Positions 59,881-64,000 of a stretch of DNA of 64,000 bases are shown here, piece after piece (position 1 is the first letter of the stretch; every line of letters starts with the position of its first letter). The notes below the pieces were generated by a model, which saw only the letters and a program-made list of their open reading frames with translations, was not told where the DNA came from and ran no database searches. Made by a program: the position numbers and the translations under genes. The stretch covers positions 1 to 64,000 of the forward strand of contig QXVZ01001034.1 in assembly GCA_008931825.1 (NCBI GenBank), in the 5' to 3' direction. Origin of the DNA: Phallusia fumigata. Lineage: Eukaryota > Chordata > Ascidiacea > Phlebobranchia > Ascidiidae.

Positions 59881-62800
59881 ATGAAGCAAGTTGGAAACAG
59901 TTATGACCGAAACAACCGCAACCATGTGTCGTGGCTAAAAGGTGTGGAAACAATTATATGATACTTCAGGGTTTGGGGTCGTTAACATGCAAAAAAACTC
60001 CCAACACCAGTTAAAACATTAGGTTTGAGTTTGATTTGGATATGGTGAAAAAAATACACACGACTAAGATTAAAAAAAATGTGCACATGTTATTTTTAAC
60101 CCACCACTGACGAAACATATGCTCAATTCCATATAAGACCCTGTTTAAGAGTCTTAAGCACTATTGGTTATTGGCTGCTATTGTTGTTGTTTCTATTTTT
60201 GAGTTAACATTATATTCGTAAAAGCGAAATACTAAGGTTCTGAAACGTTCCTTGATACCTACACCTTTTTTTCATTTGGCCAAGCGCACAAATATCTTTT
60301 CTCGGGTTCTGTTAAAGGCCCAACTGTTAAGATCTAATCCTGGGCTTATGCTCGTATTCCAGTCCTGTCATCTCACTTATTTTCACTTTATTTCAATCAG
60401 ATATCCGAACTGTAAAAGAGATTCTGCAACCGGTTGTCAGTGGGAAGTGGAACCAACTGCAGTTGACGCAACATCAACTAAAATCCGCATACAACAACCG
60501 TACCAACAAAAAACAATTCGAAATAATTTTGGCGACATTGTACGCAGCAAACCACCTATCACTTTACGAGTTTGAAAACATGAGATTCGAAAACACTTGT
60601 CGAGATCGGTTAATGATAATAGCGTTAGCGGTCATTCTTAGCACTAATGTAATAAAACAACTTGGTTTCCCCAAACAAGATAGGGAAAGGTATGCGACAA
60701 AGTTCGAAATTCTTCAAGAAATTTCTGAAAAACAAATCAAAGGTATAACAGAATAAACGCTGGTTTGTTATTAAGTTTTTCCACATGTGATAAACCTATT
60801 TTGTAGATGTTCCAAATCTTAACACAGTGGCCGAAATTTTTACGGACGAGGCCCTTTTATCGTCCCAACTACAAACTCCGCAAAATAACTTGGAGCTGAT
60901 TTGTGCTGATGGTGCAATCCAGGACAGGTTGTAACTCCGTTTCTTTACAATTTTTGACTATTTTTAACAAACATCGCGCGTAAGTGGCATGGAAACCCAC
61001 AAAAAACCTAAAAACCTAAAAACCCACAAAAAATTTAAACGTGGATATTATTTTTACACTCATTTGATTTCAGGGAAAACCTTGAGCTGAGTTGAGTTGA
61101 GTTAATTCGCTTGGTGAAAATAACATACCGACACAATAGCACTAAATCAATCACCAGCAAGGGTGGCAGTACGGTGCGGGGTATTTAGTTGTACGTACCT
61201 CGTTACGAAAGGCGTACGGTACCTTTGTCGATTTTCCTGCGTACCGTACTGTACCACGGTACCGCACTGCCATCTATTATTAAGGATAGGAAATGGTACG
61301 GTACGTATTGAGCTGTGCGCACCATGTACCTCTTTACGAAGGGCGTACCGTACCTTTTGATAATTTTTTGTGTACCGTACTGCCATCTTTGATCAGCAGT
61401 TAACTGCGCAACTAGGCGCAAGGGCACAATTGATGGATCGAGGTTGAACGCGCTGCAGCTACACCTTTCAACGTTTGTTTCAATAAACGATTTCGAAATT
61501 GCGACAGTCAACATCATTGCAACTTTGTTTCGCAAAGGATTTGCAAGCAAGTGATTCGTCATCTAGTTGTTTTGAACGTTACATGTTATGGGGCAATAAA
61601 CTTAAGGAGAAATGAAATTGTTTATGACGTCACATGCACGTCAATGGTGATACCAAAGAATTCCGTGACCAGTAAACATCACGTTCGCTTTCCGCGCACT
61701 CGTGTAAACCGCACATGAAAAAATATTACACTACCTATGACGCTTGATTGAATGTTATTGCCACTCTTGAAAGAGTTTGTGACGCTTGTTTACAAGGATT
61801 TGATAAAGGCTCTGACAAAACGGCATTGCTGTACGTGCGTCAGTGCGTGCGTCAGTTTATAGTGATAATTTGTGTTTATTGTTTCTCTGAGTTAGGTTTG
61901 AACAAATGTACGCGTGCGTCACAGGTCACAAAACCGACGCGCAGCAATGCCCTTGGTTCCCTTTGTCAAAACCCTTTGTGACGCAGCAGTCTGGTAAGGG
62001 TCGATACTGTGGTTCCTCGGACAATGTGTCTTCCTAAAATTGCCACGATTAAACAAATGAGCTCACCTGGTGACTTACATAAAGTATATGTCAGCATTAA
62101 TGTTTGTTTTACCATATTTGTGTAGACCAAGGGACCCGCCCGGTCAACGTAGCGTTTACATTCCACCCGGCGACACATTCAGGGAATCTTACCGACTTTC
62201 AACTTTCATCAAGTTTCCGCAATACTCACCGGTCAACCCTCGACATCTAGCCTCAGCAGGATTCTTCTACACTGGATTTAAAGATCGGGTGAAATGTTTC
62301 AGGTATTTCCCAAAACGAAGTCTTTTTCTACAGCAGTTAGAGGGGCAACTCTAAAACACGCAATCTACGCAATCCATCGCAATCCACGCAATCTACGCAA
62401 TCTATTCCCATTTAAAGCAATCCAGCCAAGTTGAGTAGATGAGGCGCACAGCTTGGTTTAATTTAACACAATCTGGAACACCCATTTTAGGCAGGACAAC
62501 TCTAATCTAGGCTACGCACACTTGGGCATTCCACATTGCGTTGTAAAATATACCAGGCCTAAACACCTCAGTTTGCCTGAATTACGTTTGATCAGTCTAT
62601 TTTGTATGGAATGCGTGCCTAACCTGAGCATCATATACTGAGTGCCTAACCTGATAGGGTTAAACTAAACCAGGCTGTGTTCGTAATCTACTGAAATTGC
62701 CTGAAGTGCTTTAAATTGGAAAAGATTGCGTAGATTGCGTATTTTAGAGTTGCCCGTTTTAGAGTCTAAAACAGAACCGCGCGCTGATCACTTAATGTTT

Positions 62801-64000
62801 GAACAGACACTGATCACGTTTTTATCATGCGCTAGCCATGTGCTGATCACGTGATGGTCATGAAAAACCATGCGAGATAATTATTTTTGTTTCGTTTTGA
62901 TACCTTCCGTTTTGATACCATGTCACGTCGCGATCACACTTTAGACACCTGATCGGTGCCGAGTGACGACATGTTGCGCAAGAATTTGTTGACTGGGAAT
63001 GGGAAAGCAAAGTTCAGTTTGACTTTTACTGGAAAACTTGTAGACCTTCGGACTTTGATCTGATCGCATAAGTCATAAATTGCAGTGTGTGCAAAGTTTA
63101 TGGACTGGTTGTCAGCGAAATTGACGAACTGGACTATTACTTGAACCTTGAACCAGATAAGCCTTGACTGAACGCAGGATGTGCAGCAGAAATGTGTAAA
63201 GAATCCATTAACATGCACGTGGCTGCCCGGGGACGTAAATGTTTGTAAACGTGTCCGAAATTTCAAGCATATCTTGGCTTTTGTGCCCAAACAACAGCCA
63301 ATCGCGTGCCAAAAACCACATGATGTTGTTTCATCAGTTGTGGACTGTGTGTGCAAGACTGGACAATGAGCGATGACGTCACAGCTGCAAAGTGGCACAG
63401 AAATGATTGTTCATTCATCAAAGGGGAAGACTCTGGTAACATTGAAATAGGTACGCCTGGTTTTGCTGACACTTTTTTTCCTCAAAAACTTCGCAAGCAC
63501 TGGCATTTCCTTTGACCACAAAGTGAGCACGCGGTCCCTTGAATTTTGCAACACAAGCATTTTATCCGGGGACGTTGATTGGTTTGCACCTACAAAGTTT
63601 TATGACGAACTGCGCTTTGCAGTTAGTGTTTTATGGTAACGTTTTCACAGTTAAAAAATAGGGCCAAAAAATTGATGTATCCGGATAGAAAAGCTGGTAA
63701 TGTGCCAATTTTTATGTGACTAGCCCCAAAAAGTCTAAGTCAAGACCCAAAAATATCCGTACGATTTTGCTGCATAGATCTGTAGCGGTTTTATGATAAT
63801 TTTCTGCCATTTGTGATGGGATTTGTCGTTTAATTTGTAAAAGATTTTTGTGAAACTGAATTTTTTTCGACTTAGGTGGTGGAGGACTTGCCCGATTTTT
63901 ACAACCGATAAATAGGCCCCAGGTAAGTCTATTACAAATAAAAAAAATTGTAGATCTCATAGATGTTCGATAATAAATTTTAGGGTTTTTGTACAAAGCC
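59881..64000 (+). CDS. IAP-3: 5' half of an IAP paralogue, cut by the window end
   Basis: Close tandem copy of IAP-2. Exons: 59881-59941 (candidate first), 60401-60742, 60807-60927, 62126-62302, 63338-63450 and 63876-63922; more must follow beyond 64000. It encodes the helical N-terminal domain (LSLYEFENMRFENTC), then the BIR (LASAGFFYTGFKDRVKCF and SCGLCVQDW) with the same shifted His (AAKWHRNDC). All exons seen are open and in phase, with most differences from IAP-2 being conservative. Whether it keeps a BIR2, BIR3 or an intact RING cannot be seen here. Shares the kappa-B-bearing upstream block with IAP-2. Confidence 0.75.
61151..61392. mobile_element. MITE rich in GTACGGTACC palindromes (IAP-3 intron)
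   Basis: Orthologous in position to the copy at 48478-48690. GGTGGCAGTACGGTGCGG and a complementary ACCGCACTGCC bound the inner module, and the outer right end is GTACCGTACTGCCATC. It is nested in a minus-strand AACTC repeat (61085-61165 and about 61425-61465). Confidence 0.7.
62343..62755. mobile_element. MITE present only in the IAP-3 copy of the BIR intron
   Basis: About 413 bp with 32-bp inverted ends that differ at one base. The left end starts GGGCAACTCTAAAACACGC and the right end, complemented, starts GGGCAACTCTAAAATACGC. The ends also carry direct ATCTACGCA repeats. It is absent from the matching IAP-2 intron. Confidence 0.8.

Larger units (their letters stand above)
59590..64000 (+). 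repeat. Segmental duplicate of 46.6-50.2 kb
   Basis: From about 59590 to the window end the sequence follows 46590-50200 through exons and introns alike. Equal-length coding exons of 61, 342, 121, 177, 113 and 47 bp match one to one. Interruptions are copy-specific MITEs and the N-joined repeat in the IAP-2 copy. Confidence 0.85.

Noticed and set aside
1-64000. CRISPR array, operon-like layout or bacterial features
   Set aside because: Introns, AATAAA signals and animal repeat types show a eukaryotic locus; no regularly spaced identical repeats were seen.

Overview
The window looks like AT-rich nuclear DNA from an invertebrate chordate, most likely a Ciona-type ascidian. I infer this from many short GT-AG introns, a high density of MITE- and SINE-like repeats in introns, and a full cIAP/XIAP-type inhibitor-of-apoptosis (IAP) gene. 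The species was not checked against a database.

The main content is a tandem cluster of three plus-strand IAP genes. IAP-1 (20231-36985) can be read as 23 exons whose splice phases all agree. It encodes about 996 residues: a roughly 400-residue N-terminal extension I do not recognise, three BIR domains, a UBA domain and a C-terminal RING. IAP-2 (about 46.8-53.6 kb) has a shorter form of the same N-terminal helical domain, one BIR, a UBA and a RING that has lost one zinc ligand. It lacks BIR2 and BIR3. IAP-3 (about 59.9 kb to the window end) is a close copy of the 5' half of IAP-2 and runs off the edge. IAPs of this layout bind caspases or signalling partners through BIR domains and ubiquitin through UBA, and ubiquitylate targets through RING. 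The cluster looks like a locally expanding set with one canonical member and diverging copies.

Region by region: 0-3 kb holds a repeat and a small three-exon minus-strand gene (1824-2865) of unknown function. 3-10 kb is mostly non-coding with short dispersed repeats. 10.2-11.2 kb holds minus-strand coding sequence of unknown identity. 11.7-14.8 kb is a broken BEL/Pao retrotransposon. 15-18.4 kb holds a degenerate coding remnant, an A-rich minisatellite, a 500-bp duplication around an N, and a solo-LTR-like element. 18.6-20.2 kb is repeat-rich flank. 20.2-37 kb is IAP-1. 37-46.6 kb is the intergenic and 3' region, with a hAT MITE, a 70-bp-arm inverted repeat, and blocks shared with the flanks of IAP-2 and IAP-3. 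46.6-54.3 kb is IAP-2. 54.3-59.6 kb is repeats, including a solo LTR and an LTR-like pair. 59.6-64 kb is IAP-3.

No rRNA gene, CRISPR array or convincing functional tRNA was seen. Exon limits come from splice motifs, phase and paralogue comparison by eye, so transcript data should settle the first exons.
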